Below are positions 1 to 8,935 of a stretch of 37,468 bases of DNA, piece by piece (within the stretch, counting starts at the first letter, position 1; each line of letters begins with the position of its first letter). The notes beneath the pieces are model-generated. The model saw only the letters and a list, made by a program, of their open reading frames with translations. It ran no database searches and had not been told where the DNA came from. The position numbers were made by a program, and so were the translations under genes. This DNA is from Acidimicrobiales bacterium (lineage in GTDB: Bacteria > Actinomycetota > Acidimicrobiia > Acidimicrobiales > Poriferisodalaceae). The DNA lies in NCBI GenBank assembly GCA_009843525.1, contig VYDH01000022.1:1-37468 (forward strand), given 5' to 3'.

Positions 1-25
1 AACCGACTCTCTCAGACCACCCCCC

Positions 26-163
26 TTACACAGAGAACCTGACACTCTCATCGCGGACGACCCGCTCGCCGCTCGGAACCCCGGCAGCGACGCTGATGCC
101 AGAGCCGAGCAGCAGCGCATACTCGCCCTTGCCTGAGTGGACACTGAACGCGGGCTGAACCAT
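26..163 (-). pseudogene. SIR2-like NAD-binding N-terminal remnant
   Basis: A 45-codon reading frame from ATG at 163 to TAA at 28-26 encodes the start of a SIR2-type Rossmann fold. Residues 15-32 read YALLLGSGISVAAGVPSG, the glycine-rich NAD-binding motif found at the extreme N-terminus of the short SIR2 proteins of bacterial defence systems. Family members continue for hundreds of residues; here similarity stops near residue 37 (GERVVRD) and a stop follows eight codons later. It lies 112 nt downstream of the DUF4238 gene on the same strand. It is probably a truncated or frameshifted SIR2 gene. The break is too near the window edge to tell a deletion junction from a frameshift whose remainder lies outside. 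Confidence 0.6.
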
Positions 164-275
164 TGGACTTCCGGACACCAGCGCGAAGCTAGCGACGCTG
201 GCGCGAACCGAAACAGCGGTGCGTTCAGTGCAAAGAGGCAGTGCACCCCATGGTGTGCCGCTGTCCCCGCAACCC

Positions 276-1436
276 TTACCGCACGAGGTGCGGTACTCCG
301 ATGTTGGCGGAATCTTCCGCGAGGGCACTAAGCCCGCGGTCGGAGCTGAGGTATGCATCCCAGACTGCCGCGACTCGCTCAGCGTGGTCGGGATGGCACG
401 CCTGTTGGCCCCCGCGGTGTCCGAGGCGGGCGACGCACGCTTCCGCTGTCCAGCCGGTCGGCGCCCAATTGGTGTTTTGCCAGTGCATGACGAGCAACGT
501 GTCGGGCGACATCGGGACCCAAATCTCTTCCGCGCTTCCGAGACCCGGCGAACCGTAGAGACCGCCCGCATTGCTCATCCTCAGGTACACGCCGTCCCTG
601 AGCGGCAGGCTCAGCCCGCCATCGGGAAACTTGATGACGACCCACGTTCGCGAAAAGACGAAAGACACGATTTCGGGGTCGAAGGCGTGCTCCAGCATCG
701 ACGGCACATCGGTCTTCCGGTCAATTGAGACAATGAACTCGCCGTCCGGTCCGAAGCTCTCCGGACTCCAGTCGAAACCTTCGAGGTCCGCAGGGTCGAT
801 GTTTGCTTCGCGGCACATCTCGTCGGTCATCCATTCACGCGGAGGACCGAGGGAAGCCAAGCTCATGGCGAACCTCTGCGCCACAGCGTCCCTGGATGAC
901 CTCACCGCGTCGAAGTGGCTGGGCACCCGCACGAACTGGAGCGCCACGAGCACGGAAACCCAGAAGCGCTCCAAGTCGCTGAGAACCGGCGTCGAGCCGT
1001 CGCGGCACTCGATGAGCCTTGTGAACGGCGGAGCAGCTCGGTTCTCGAACACCGCGACGACATGCTCCCAAAGCACCGACACGTCCGCCTCGGACGACGC
1101 GTCGTCGGAGCGCGGCTCGGCGTAGGTGGCGTACAGGTCCCGTACGAACGCCTCATCGTCAGCATCGCCGCAGCGAGGCGGCTGCTCACCGGACGGATCG
1201 ACAACACACAACGTCTCGTCCTCAGCGAACTTCTTGAGCCAGAACTGCGGCACGTAGTGATGACGGCGATGGCTTCGCCCCGCAGCCTCTGCGTTGAGCC
1301 TGCTGAGTTCGGGAGCCACCAATGCGCTGGCTCGTTGGTGCGCGTCCAGCAGGCGCGGAAACATCTCAAGCAGGCGTTCCCTCATCGCTACTGGGGAGTC
1401 GTCCTGTGAGGGTCGAGATGAGGGGACTGAACCCAT
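276..1436 (-). CDS. DUF4238 family protein
   Basis: The 386-aa protein has the DUF4238 hallmark near residues 59-70 (HHYVPQFWLKKFA) followed by the family's 'first line of a form' region (ETLCVVDPSG). The rest is an alpha/beta protein with no membrane segment or signal peptide. DUF4238 proteins have no established biochemical role that I can state; they recur in defence islands. The ATG at 1436 is the first in frame; an ATG at 1385 is an alternative, since the conserved part begins later. It is transcribed towards the SIR2 remnant and away from the second DUF4238-like gene at 2320. The family assignment is fairly sure, the function unknown. Confidence 0.8.
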   Translation of the reverse strand: MGSVPSSRPSQDDSPVAMRERLLEMFPRLLDAHQRASALVAPELSRLNAEAAGRSHRRHHYVPQFWLKKFAEDETLCVVDPSGEQPPRCGDADDEAFVRDLYATYAEPRSDDASSEADVSVLWEHVVAVFENRAAPPFTRLIECRDGSTPVLSDLERFWVSVLVALQFVRVPSHFDAVRSSRDAVAQRFAMSLASLGPPREWMTDEMCREANIDPADLEGFDWSPESFGPDGEFIVSIDRKTDVPSMLEHAFDPEIVSFVFSRTWVVIKFPDGGLSLPLRDGVYLRMSNAGGLYGSPGLGSAEEIWVPMSPDTLLVMHWQNTNWAPTGWTAEACVARLGHRGGQQACHPDHAERVAAVWDAYLSSDRGLSALAEDSANIGVPHLVR

Positions 1437-1601
1437 GTAGTCAACGTAGTCAGAGAGGCTCGGATGACGACCTGATTCATCCCTTCGGCTGAATGGCCGA
1501 CGGTCTAGCCCGACGAGCGCAGAGGTGTTGCAGACGGACGGCCCTAAGTCGGCTCAATCAGGGCCTCCTGCCGTCGCGGCTGCCGTCGTTAGGGTGGGCA
1601 G

Positions 1602-1835
1602 GTGGACGAGCAGACCCCAGTGGCGCAGCTGCTGCGCACCTTGCAGGCGACGATCAACGAGGCGCACGAGAAACTCCTGGAGGTCAGGAACGACAAAGAC
1701 CCATACGTACAGGGCAAGGCAGCATGGTGGAAGAACGACGCCGGAGTGCTCGCATACGACGGACTGCTGCAAACGGTCGGGGCACTCAAGGAAGCTCTGG
1801 ACGACTTGGCCACCGACCTGAAGACAGACGAGTAG
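1602..1835 (+). CDS. Small hypothetical protein (77 aa)
   Basis: I do not recognise this protein. It starts with GTG at 1602, with a weak purine-rich stretch just upstream, and ends with TAG. The sequence is acidic and mostly helical in character (VAQLLRTLQATINEAHEKL ... LLQTVGALKEALDDLATDL), with two leucine-rich amphipathic helices separated by a WWKNDAGVLAYD turn, consistent with a small helical hairpin or coiled coil. It sits in the divergent gap between the two DUF4238-type genes. Coding character (regular helical periodicity, in-frame throughout) is better than in the competing frames. It could be a small partner or antitoxin, but nothing shows this directly. Confidence 0.5.
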   Translation: MDEQTPVAQLLRTLQATINEAHEKLLEVRNDKDPYVQGKAAWWKNDAGVLAYDGLLQTVGALKEALDDLATDLKTDE

Positions 1836-2319
1836 CTCTCGTTCGGTGCCGTCGCCACACGCGCTAGCCGAAGGAGCGATGGTGCGGCTAGGGCGCACCG
1901 GCCCGAGCTAGCTGCCCGCAGCCGTCCTGTGAGCTAGCTAACCGAGCGACACACGGAGGATTACCCGGCACGGCACTCTGCGGTCTCGCCGCCTGACTAC
2001 GCGGGAACAAGCCCCAGAGGGCGGCCACGGGAACTGCGAGGCATGTGGAGATTGGCCAAGGTCAGTGTGGAGATCGCGACAGCACCCAAGATCCACCAAG
2101 TCTGATGTGCAGAAACAAGACTGGCCAACGTCCCTTCGAGATGTTCTCATTGCTCAGGACCACTCAGGAACCCCGACGTGTTACAGCCGCGACGACACAG
2201 CGAGACTCATGGCGAATGTGCCGCTTCACTCCGTTCCGTGGAAGGAACACACCGTCACCTAGTCCTAGCGCCCGTAGCCGTGTGCACCGCTTCGGGCCTC
2301 TGAGCATCTTCGGTCAAGA
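1836..2319. other. Intergenic, no gene recognised
   Basis: This 484-nt stretch has only short low-quality frames on both strands (S/R/T-rich translations without family likeness). I see no tRNA, clear hairpin with a T-tract, or repeat. It presumably holds the promoter of the DUF4238-like gene at 2320, but I cannot point to a convincing -35/-10 pair. Confidence 0.5.
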
Positions 2320-3447
2320 ATGAGCGATCAGCCGCAAAGGCAACACTGCATCAGCAAGTTCTTGATCAAGCAATGGGCTCAAGACGGCGATGTCGGGGTG
2401 GTCAGCATGTACCACCGTGACAGCGCGCCGGTGTCAGCGACTGCGAGAACGTTGCATTCGGTCGTTGATCTGTGGTCGCGGGATCTGGAGAACAGCTGGA
2501 GCGACGCTGAAAGCGACGCGAGCGATGCGATCGACAAACTGAACGAAGCGCTTGAGCCGGGCGGAGACGACTTCGCGGCAGCCCAGAGAGTGCTGTCCGA
2601 ACCGGCGAACCGCAAGTCGCTGATCGGCTTGGCAGTGCTGCATCACGCTCGCTCTGTGGTGGTGGCGGTGCGGCAGTTTTCCCGCCAGCACGGGGCGGGT
2701 GACGGCGCCGAGACCGAAGCCATGATCCGGACACGCTGGGACGACGCGCAGGCCTACTACAAGTGCGGCATAGTCGTCAGCGTGCTGCCGCGGGACGCTT
2801 CGGTCGCTCTGGGCGCGGCCCCCGTGTTCAACACACCGAGCTGGGGCGGGCCACGGGCCGGCGCCTCAGCGCTGTTCATGATGCCGGTGACGCCGCGCGT
2901 GGTGATCGCCGGGGACCGCGAGTTGCCCCCGGATCAGTTCAGGATCGAGTCCGACAGCACCGACCGCGAGAACCGGCTCCGCTGGCAACTGGCAGCCGAG
3001 CCCGGTCTGTTCGCCACCCCGTTCCTGATCTGCGAACCCTCGGCACTGGAACAGACCGCTGAGACAGCGCTGGCCCTAACCGAAGGCACCCCCGTGCACT
3101 GGTTGGGGTTGCGTGACCGAATCTTGCTGCACCACGAAGCAACCTGTGAGCAGCGCACCGCTTGGCGGCGGCTCATCAGCGACCAGGAAAACAGGCAAGG
3201 CTGGCACGACGACCCGCTGACATCGAACTCCATGCGGGCCAAGCACCGCCGAGCGATGGCCGCCAACGCCCGCGAAATCCAGGCGGCCCTCGACAGCTTG
3301 GGAGTGGATGTGTGCGACTGCAAGAAGCACCGCGGCGAGGGCCGTGACGCCACAATCGCCGCACTGTGGCAGGCCCTGATGCCACAGGCCGTCTGCGAGG
3401 CGATACGCCGCAAACGCAACACAGCCAGCGGCAGATGCGCGCGCTAG
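2320..3447 (+). CDS. DUF4238-like protein
   Basis: The 375-aa product begins MSDQPQRQHCISKFLIKQWA, a variant of the DUF4238 signature (usually xxHxVPxFYLxxFA) placed at the very N-terminus as in that family. Residues 25-60 then give the usual 'VVSMYHRD...ARTLHSVVDLWSRDLE' region, and the central part has helices (AVLHHARSVVVAVRQFSRQ) matching the family's layout. The C-terminal 40 residues are rich in K/R and contain CDCKKH. Start ATG at 2320. It is divergent from the DUF4238 gene at 276-1436, so the window carries two distant members of one family. Function unknown; a defence role is inference from context. Confidence 0.65.
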   Translation: MSDQPQRQHCISKFLIKQWAQDGDVGVVSMYHRDSAPVSATARTLHSVVDLWSRDLENSWSDAESDASDAIDKLNEALEPGGDDFAAAQRVLSEPANRKSLIGLAVLHHARSVVVAVRQFSRQHGAGDGAETEAMIRTRWDDAQAYYKCGIVVSVLPRDASVALGAAPVFNTPSWGGPRAGASALFMMPVTPRVVIAGDRELPPDQFRIESDSTDRENRLRWQLAAEPGLFATPFLICEPSALEQTAETALALTEGTPVHWLGLRDRILLHHEATCEQRTAWRRLISDQENRQGWHDDPLTSNSMRAKHRRAMAANAREIQAALDSLGVDVCDCKKHRGEGRDATIAALWQALMPQAVCEAIRRKRNTASGRCAR

Positions 3448-3756
3448 TTGACCCCTATGTCACGGGCTTGGTGTCGAGGTGGGTACAGATGCGAGCCGGC
3501 CGCTTGGTCGGAGCCGCTCGGTGCCGGGAACTCATGTCTCGACCACAACGCGCCTACGAGATGCTGCAGTGCGGAAGTGCGACTTGAATCTGCACGCACC
3601 GCACGGCATCGGCTACGCCACGCCTGTCGAGAATCTGCTCTGACCTGCAGCGATCCGAGCTAGCAAGCGTCTGCCAGTGCACCAATCGGTTAGCGATACC
3701 GGCAGAATCGGTTACCCGTGGCGTCCACGGCGACTCTGTGACCAAGAACTTCTGGG
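3448..3756. other. Intergenic, no gene recognised
   Basis: This is 309 nt between convergent genes (the DUF4238-like gene ends at 3447, the helicase at 3757). Frames here are short and compositionally poor. I find no tRNA-like T-arm, no CRISPR-like repetition and no strong terminator hairpin. Confidence 0.5.
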
Positions 3757-6700
3757 TTACGCGCCTGCGCCACCAGTTGCCTCGACTGTCACCGGCGGTG
3801 AGAGATCGATCTTCAGGCTGGCCGTCAATCGCAGCAAGTCTTCGTTACTGCGGTCAGCGCTGAGGAATTCGACCAGCTCTTCCTGACGTGGTTGGCCGAA
3901 TGCGAGGCGGTAGGCGGCGAGGGCCTTGCGCAGTTGGGACACGGCCGCCGCGTCCCGGCTGAACGGCAGCACGGGCACATGACGCTGGATCTTTGCCGGG
4001 CCCTCGTTGAAGACCCAGTAGGGCACGATTGCCCCATCGACATCAGGACTCGCCTCGACCGCTGCTTCGAAGAGTTCGTTCCAGAGGTCGCCCCCGGCCG
4101 GCAGCCCATTTGTGAGCAGGCCCTGTCCAAGGGTCGCAGCGAGGTTCCGGCGCACGGCGTGGCCCTTGTAGCGGTGCACGCGGCCTTCGCGCTGCTCTAG
4201 GTCGACGGGGTTGGTCGGCAGATTCCAGTGGACGACGGCGTGACACCACAGATGGAAGTCGAGACCCTCTTGCCCGACCGACGTGGAGGTGAGCACGAAG
4301 GGCCAGAAAGGGGAATTGAACGCCCGTGACACCGCCTCGACCCGGGCTTCGCCGCCCTCGTCAAGCGTCTGATTACCGAACGCGACGGCGAACCTCGTTC
4401 GCAGCCGGTGTTCTTCCAGTGCGAACTCTCGGCCGTTGGCCGCTCGGCGGGGAATGTCGACCCGGAATAGCGAGGTCCGAAGATCGAGCGCCTCTTCGAT
4501 CTTGTAACCGATGTCGTCGGCTGCAGCGATGCGCTGGTCGTCGTCGCTCAGACTCAGGTGGCCGAGCCAATCGCGCAGCACGTGGCAGTGCTCGTCGAGC
4601 ACTGCCTGGAGGTTGCCGTCGATGGAATGCCGCACCACGTCGCGCCAGTACCGCTCGACACCTGCTTCGCCGTCGGAGTCGTCGGGCCTCCCACCCACGA
4701 TGACGCCGGTGATCTCCGGTGCGTTGAAGAAGCGCCGGAACGCCTCGGCAACCCACGCAGCGTTCGAGACCGTCGACTCGTGAGATAGCGGGAGGCCGAC
4801 GGCAGAGCTGACCGCCCGTAACGCGCACTGCGCTGGCCCGCCGATCGCGACCTCGGCGAGCACCGCTGCGAGATCATCGGGAGGACGGCCAAGAGCGGAG
4901 TGTCCGTAGCTGGCCATCTCACGGGCCTCGTCGAGATGAACAGCGAACACCTGGCCAACGTTCTCGCCCTCCCAATACTGAGCGCCGTTGCGGGCCAGCA
5001 ACAGATCAGTCGCCGAAGGGTGCCGCTCAAGGTCAAGGAACAACGGCGCAGCCCAGTACCAGCGCCGGTCGACAACCCCATCCGAGGGTGCCGACCGAAC
5101 GAGCGACGCGATGGCATCTGCGACCTGCGCTTCGACCTCAGCGAGCAGCGCAGAGATCTCGCGCCGACCGCCTCGGGCCAACCGGCGAGGATCACCCAGC
5201 TCAGCGAGGCTCGGGCTGGGCCACACGAGCAGGAATGCGGTCATCGAGGCGGCCCGTCGAGCGCCTCTTGCCTCCCCTGCCCGAGCTACCCGTGCCGCAC
5301 GTTCGCTGGTGCGGAAATCGAGACGCGAGCCTCCCCGCCGGTGGTACTCGGCGGTGTAGTTGTGGTTGCGACCGGCGAAGGCGTGTCGTTCGGCCTCCAG
5401 GCTGACCAGCGACGAGACGACCTTCGGCACGACCGCCCAGCCCGAGAAGATCAGCCGCTTGGTGAAGCCGGCCGCCTCGGACGACTCGTACACCGAACCG
5501 GTGTCGTAGTAGCGCAGCGATGGCGGCACCCACAGCAACTCGAAGGCCCGGTGACTCTCCAAGTCCTCGAGCAGCCAGCGAAGCCGGCCGTTCTGGGGAT
5601 CGATGCGCCGGTAGGCCTCGACGTCTTCCCAGCTCAGCAAGCCGGGACCAGGATCGAGCCGCCCTTCCTCGGCGAGGCGGCCATCGGCTGCGGCCTGCTT
5701 GACAGCTTCCTTGAGCTTGTATCGCTCCATGAAGTTGACGAGATACGGGCCCGACTTCCAGTACTCGGTGGGCTCGTGATGCTCGACCGTTTCTGCAAGG
5801 TCTCCGATTCGCAGGTACGCACGTAGGTCATCGGGTGCCACCGTCACCTGAGCCTCGTGCTCGGCGAGCATCCCGTCACGGCTCGGCGTGGCGGCGAGCC
5901 GTTCTGTCCGTGACATCACCCTGCGCAGATCGGTGCTGATGTCTTCGCAGATCGCTTCCGCATTCGGCAGCGACTCCGCGGAGGTGAGCGCGGACCGGAG
6001 ACCGGCGAAGCGCTGCCTCAGCCGGTCGACCCGTTCCTCGTCCTGGAACAGGAACGTGCACGTGTCGAGGAAGTCGGCGTAATGGTCGCTGTCGATTTCG
6101 TCCGCCGTCGTGTACATGCGATACGGAGTGGCCGACAGGAGCAGTGTTCGTGTGAGGCGTCCGGTGGCGCTGTCCTTGTAGTCGAACAAGCGGTGTGCCA
6201 GTTCGGCGGCGAAGTTGTCCGGATCGGGACGGAGCAGATCCTTGAACCGTTGGAACTCGTCCAGCACCACGAGGTCGGGCTCAAGTGCTGCGATGCCGAC
6301 GATCGCCAGGGTTCGGCGCAGTTCGCCGATCAGCACGCTGCGGTCGTCCCACAGGTCGCCTGGAAAGGTGCGCTTCCACTTCAGTCCTTCGATCAGCCGG
6401 TCGAAGAGCGTGCGGAGCGTCGGTTGGCCGTGTCGACGGTGCGACTTCTCGACTTCTGCGAGCTCGGCGGCGAAGTCATCGAGCGAACCGGTGATCTTCG
6501 GCCGGTACCAACGCTCCCATGAACGCAGGCGCTCGTCGGGGTCACCGGCTGTGACGCCCTCCCAGAAGATCCGTCGAGCCGGGGCGGTCATGACCTCGGC
6601 ACCCCAGTGCGCCCGCAGGAATGTGTACGCCAGGCAGCGCTCCCGAAACTGGCCGGTGCTGCGACCGAACTTCAGCGATGTGCCGGGCGTAATCGCAATG

Positions 6701-7076
6701 AGATTGATGCCCGGCTGTGTGCCGTGGCCCTCGTTCAAGGCAGTGAGCGGAAGCATGGCGAGCCGGCCGACGTCTTCGAGCGGCTCGATGCCCTTGGGAC
6801 GAGTTTGCGAAGGTTCTGGCGGGCGATGGCCGCGTTCGAGCAGACGTACACGATGTCGTGGCGTGAGTCGCCAATGCGGCCGAGGTGTTCGATGACCTGG
6901 GCGATCACGCCCTTGGCGATGTGGGTCTTGCCGAGACCGACTTCGTCGGCCACCAAGAATCGGTACGCCGGATCGTGCTTGTCGAACATGCGCTGGAAGG
7001 TCCAACGAGCGGTCCGCTGTTGGAAATCCTTCAAGTCACCGAGGACCGCTTCGACGTCGACGTGTCCTTGAGTCAC
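3757..7076 (-). CDS. SNF2/DEAD-like helicase (one frameshift)
   Basis: This is a large superfamily-2 helicase of about 1106 aa if one lost base is restored. In order: Walker A ADEVGLGKT near residues 44-51; motif II LVVLDEFQRF near 270; motif III LLLSATPYRMY near 308; the C-terminal RecA domain with STSVGQEGLDF and LEQREGRVHRYKG near 945-960. It starts at GTG 7076, sharing GTGA with the stop of the upstream PLD gene, so translation is coupled. The N-terminal 94 codons are in one frame and all later ones in another. The break lies at the GGG run 6796-6798 (CCC on the coding strand), where adding one C gives LVPKGIEP. The single indel in an otherwise open 1000-codon frame suggests a sequencing error or a very recent mutation. 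Likely the motor of the three-gene DUF6361-PLD-helicase cassette. Confidence 0.85.
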
Positions 7077-8935
7077 TCGGACGGTGCTCCTTCAAGTGCT
7101 GCCCCGTTGACACTCGGGTCTGCCCCTGCCATCGCCACGCTGAAGATGGTCTTCCAGAGTTCGGCGAAGCCCACCGGCAGGACGTCGTCGTCAGCAAGAT
7201 CCGACACGAGCGGGTGGAGCCCGGCCAGCTTCGCGGGGTCTCGGCGCATCGTTCGCAGCAGCTTCTCCAGCACCGGCAGGGCCGCCACGCCGGCTTCGTC
7301 GTCCCAGGCGTCGGTGCTGGCTCGCTCCACCGCTTCCAGTAGGTCCAGCTGGCCGGGATCCTCGTCCAGCAGCGCCAGCAGGTAGCGAAAGAAGCGTTCC
7401 GCATTGCCGATGAGGGACCGCAGGAGGAACCGTTCCCGATGCTCGGGTACGCCTCGTAGGGGGACGGGCACCACGAATTCGGTCACCGCGCCGTCGTCCT
7501 GTTCGAGTTCAAAGGCGAGGAAGCCGCTCATGGCTTCGAGGCTCGTCTCGAACCGTTCGTCCAATGGGCTGCCAGTGGTCACTTGGCGCCTGTTGCCCGC
7601 CGACGAGAGCGGCCAGCAGTGGATAACTGTGTTATCCACGCTCGGCAGCGGTCCGCTCGTTCGGTACGTGACGGCCCAGTCGGTCCCGCTCGCCTCGACG
7701 ACTCCTTCGATCTGAAGCCGTCCTATGGCGACGCGCGCCCTGTCCAGCGTCGATGTGTCGGGCAGCGGGATCGGCGCGTCGGCGGGTCGCTGGTACGAGA
7801 TGAACCAGTTGCGCAAGCCGGGCTCATCGTCGGTGCCGCCGCAGAGCCGGTCAATGCCGAGGGTCGCGATGGGTCCCATCAACTCGACGAGGATCTCGAT
7901 GCTGGTGTGGAAGGCCGACCGGGTCGCATTCGCTGATCCCACAAACAGGTGCGCCCGGTCGCCGGATTCGAATGCGAAGACCTTGGCGTGCAGTCCTGCG
8001 AGCGGTCGGGCCGGATCCAGCGGCGACGTCTGATCCTCTGGTGCGGCCAGCTCGATTGGACTGCCGTCGTCAAACGAGTAGGTCGTGCCCACGTTGGCGA
8101 GGGCGGTTGGCTTCAGGGAATCGAGCCACGCCTCCAAGCTCACGAGTTCGGTGACCGGATGCGGGTGCACTGAGCTGAAGAAGCCGTCGCTCACGAACGG
8201 GGAGATGATCAGCGAGCGCTCGGCGTTGTCCGGGAAGGGCGAACCCGTTGGCGATGAATGCCGGCCCTCGAGTCCGAACACATGGACCCGCAGGTCGTCC
8301 ACGCCGGCGGGCAGGGCGAACGTGGCTGTCTGCAGTGCTGCTGCGAGGGACTGGACGCGCTGTCGGTGAGCTTCGGCGACGTCATGGACCGCCGCTTCGA
8401 GCAGGCCTTCGAACAGTTCCCCGACCGGCTCGAGGCGAGCGCCGCTTGCACCCGGGGCCTCATCGAGCCGGAGCACGGCATCCCAGCTCGGGTCGAACGT
8501 GAGATTTCGACTGGCCACCAGCACACGCAGGCGTTGATCGCGGGCCTGGTCGTTGGATTCGTCACCGCATGCCTCGTAGCGGAGCACCCACAGCTTGGGA
8601 TGCACGATCCCGCCGCGTGGCGCATCGACCGGCACTACCGCGCCTTCAAGGAAGGCGAACACCCGGCGGGATGGCGGCACAGCGGTATAGCCGGCCTGGT
8701 TGAACACGGTGATCTTGCTGGCATGGGAGCGGAGGGCGTGCAGCAGCTCGACAGGCACCAGTTGCTCGCCTTCGGCAACCATGCCGTCCGGCCCATTGAG
8801 CGCGAACGCCGCCGGCGCTGCCAGAAGTGCCTGAAGATCGAGCGTGAAGGTGACAGCCATCGCCGACTCGATGCGGAACCCTGCAGGCGGCCGCATGGCA
8901 CCGAGGAGCGTCAGGCGGTTGGTGGGCTGAAGCAT
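7073..8935 (-). CDS. Phospholipase D-like domain protein
   Basis: The 620-aa protein has two PLD/HKD-type half-sites: HPKLW at residues 112-116 with ASRNLTFD at 141-148, and LHAKVFAF at 315-322 with GSANATRSAF at 333-342. Each gives the HxK...(S/N) pattern of the PLD fold, which in DNA-acting members cleaves phosphodiester bonds. The remaining 250 residues are not recognisable. I chose ATG 8935 because it shares one base with the TGA of the upstream DUF6361 gene (TGATG), although the frame stays open further upstream. The 3' end overlaps the helicase start by four bases. A nuclease paired with a helicase and a DUF6361 protein suggests nucleic-acid attack on invaders; that is inference. Confidence 0.85.
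   Translation of the reverse strand: MLQPTNRLTLLGAMRPPAGFRIESAMAVTFTLDLQALLAAPAAFALNGPDGMVAEGEQLVPVELLHALRSHASKITVFNQAGYTAVPPSRRVFAFLEGAVVPVDAPRGGIVHPKLWVLRYEACGDESNDQARDQRLRVLVASRNLTFDPSWDAVLRLDEAPGASGARLEPVGELFEGLLEAAVHDVAEAHRQRVQSLAAALQTATFALPAGVDDLRVHVFGLEGRHSSPTGSPFPDNAERSLIISPFVSDGFFSSVHPHPVTELVSLEAWLDSLKPTALANVGTTYSFDDGSPIELAAPEDQTSPLDPARPLAGLHAKVFAFESGDRAHLFVGSANATRSAFHTSIEILVELMGPIATLGIDRLCGGTDDEPGLRNWFISYQRPADAPIPLPDTSTLDRARVAIGRLQIEGVVEASGTDWAVTYRTSGPLPSVDNTVIHCWPLSSAGNRRQVTTGSPLDERFETSLEAMSGFLAFELEQDDGAVTEFVVPVPLRGVPEHRERFLLRSLIGNAERFFRYLLALLDEDPGQLDLLEAVERASTDAWDDEAGVAALPVLEKLLRTMRRDPAKLAGLHPLVSDLADDDVLPVGFAELWKTIFSVAMAGADPSVNGAALEGAPSE

Noticed and set aside
6790..6806. Programmed -1 frameshift in the helicase
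   Set aside because: No X-XXY-YYZ slippery heptamer is present in the zero frame and no following hairpin stands out; a single missing base is simpler.
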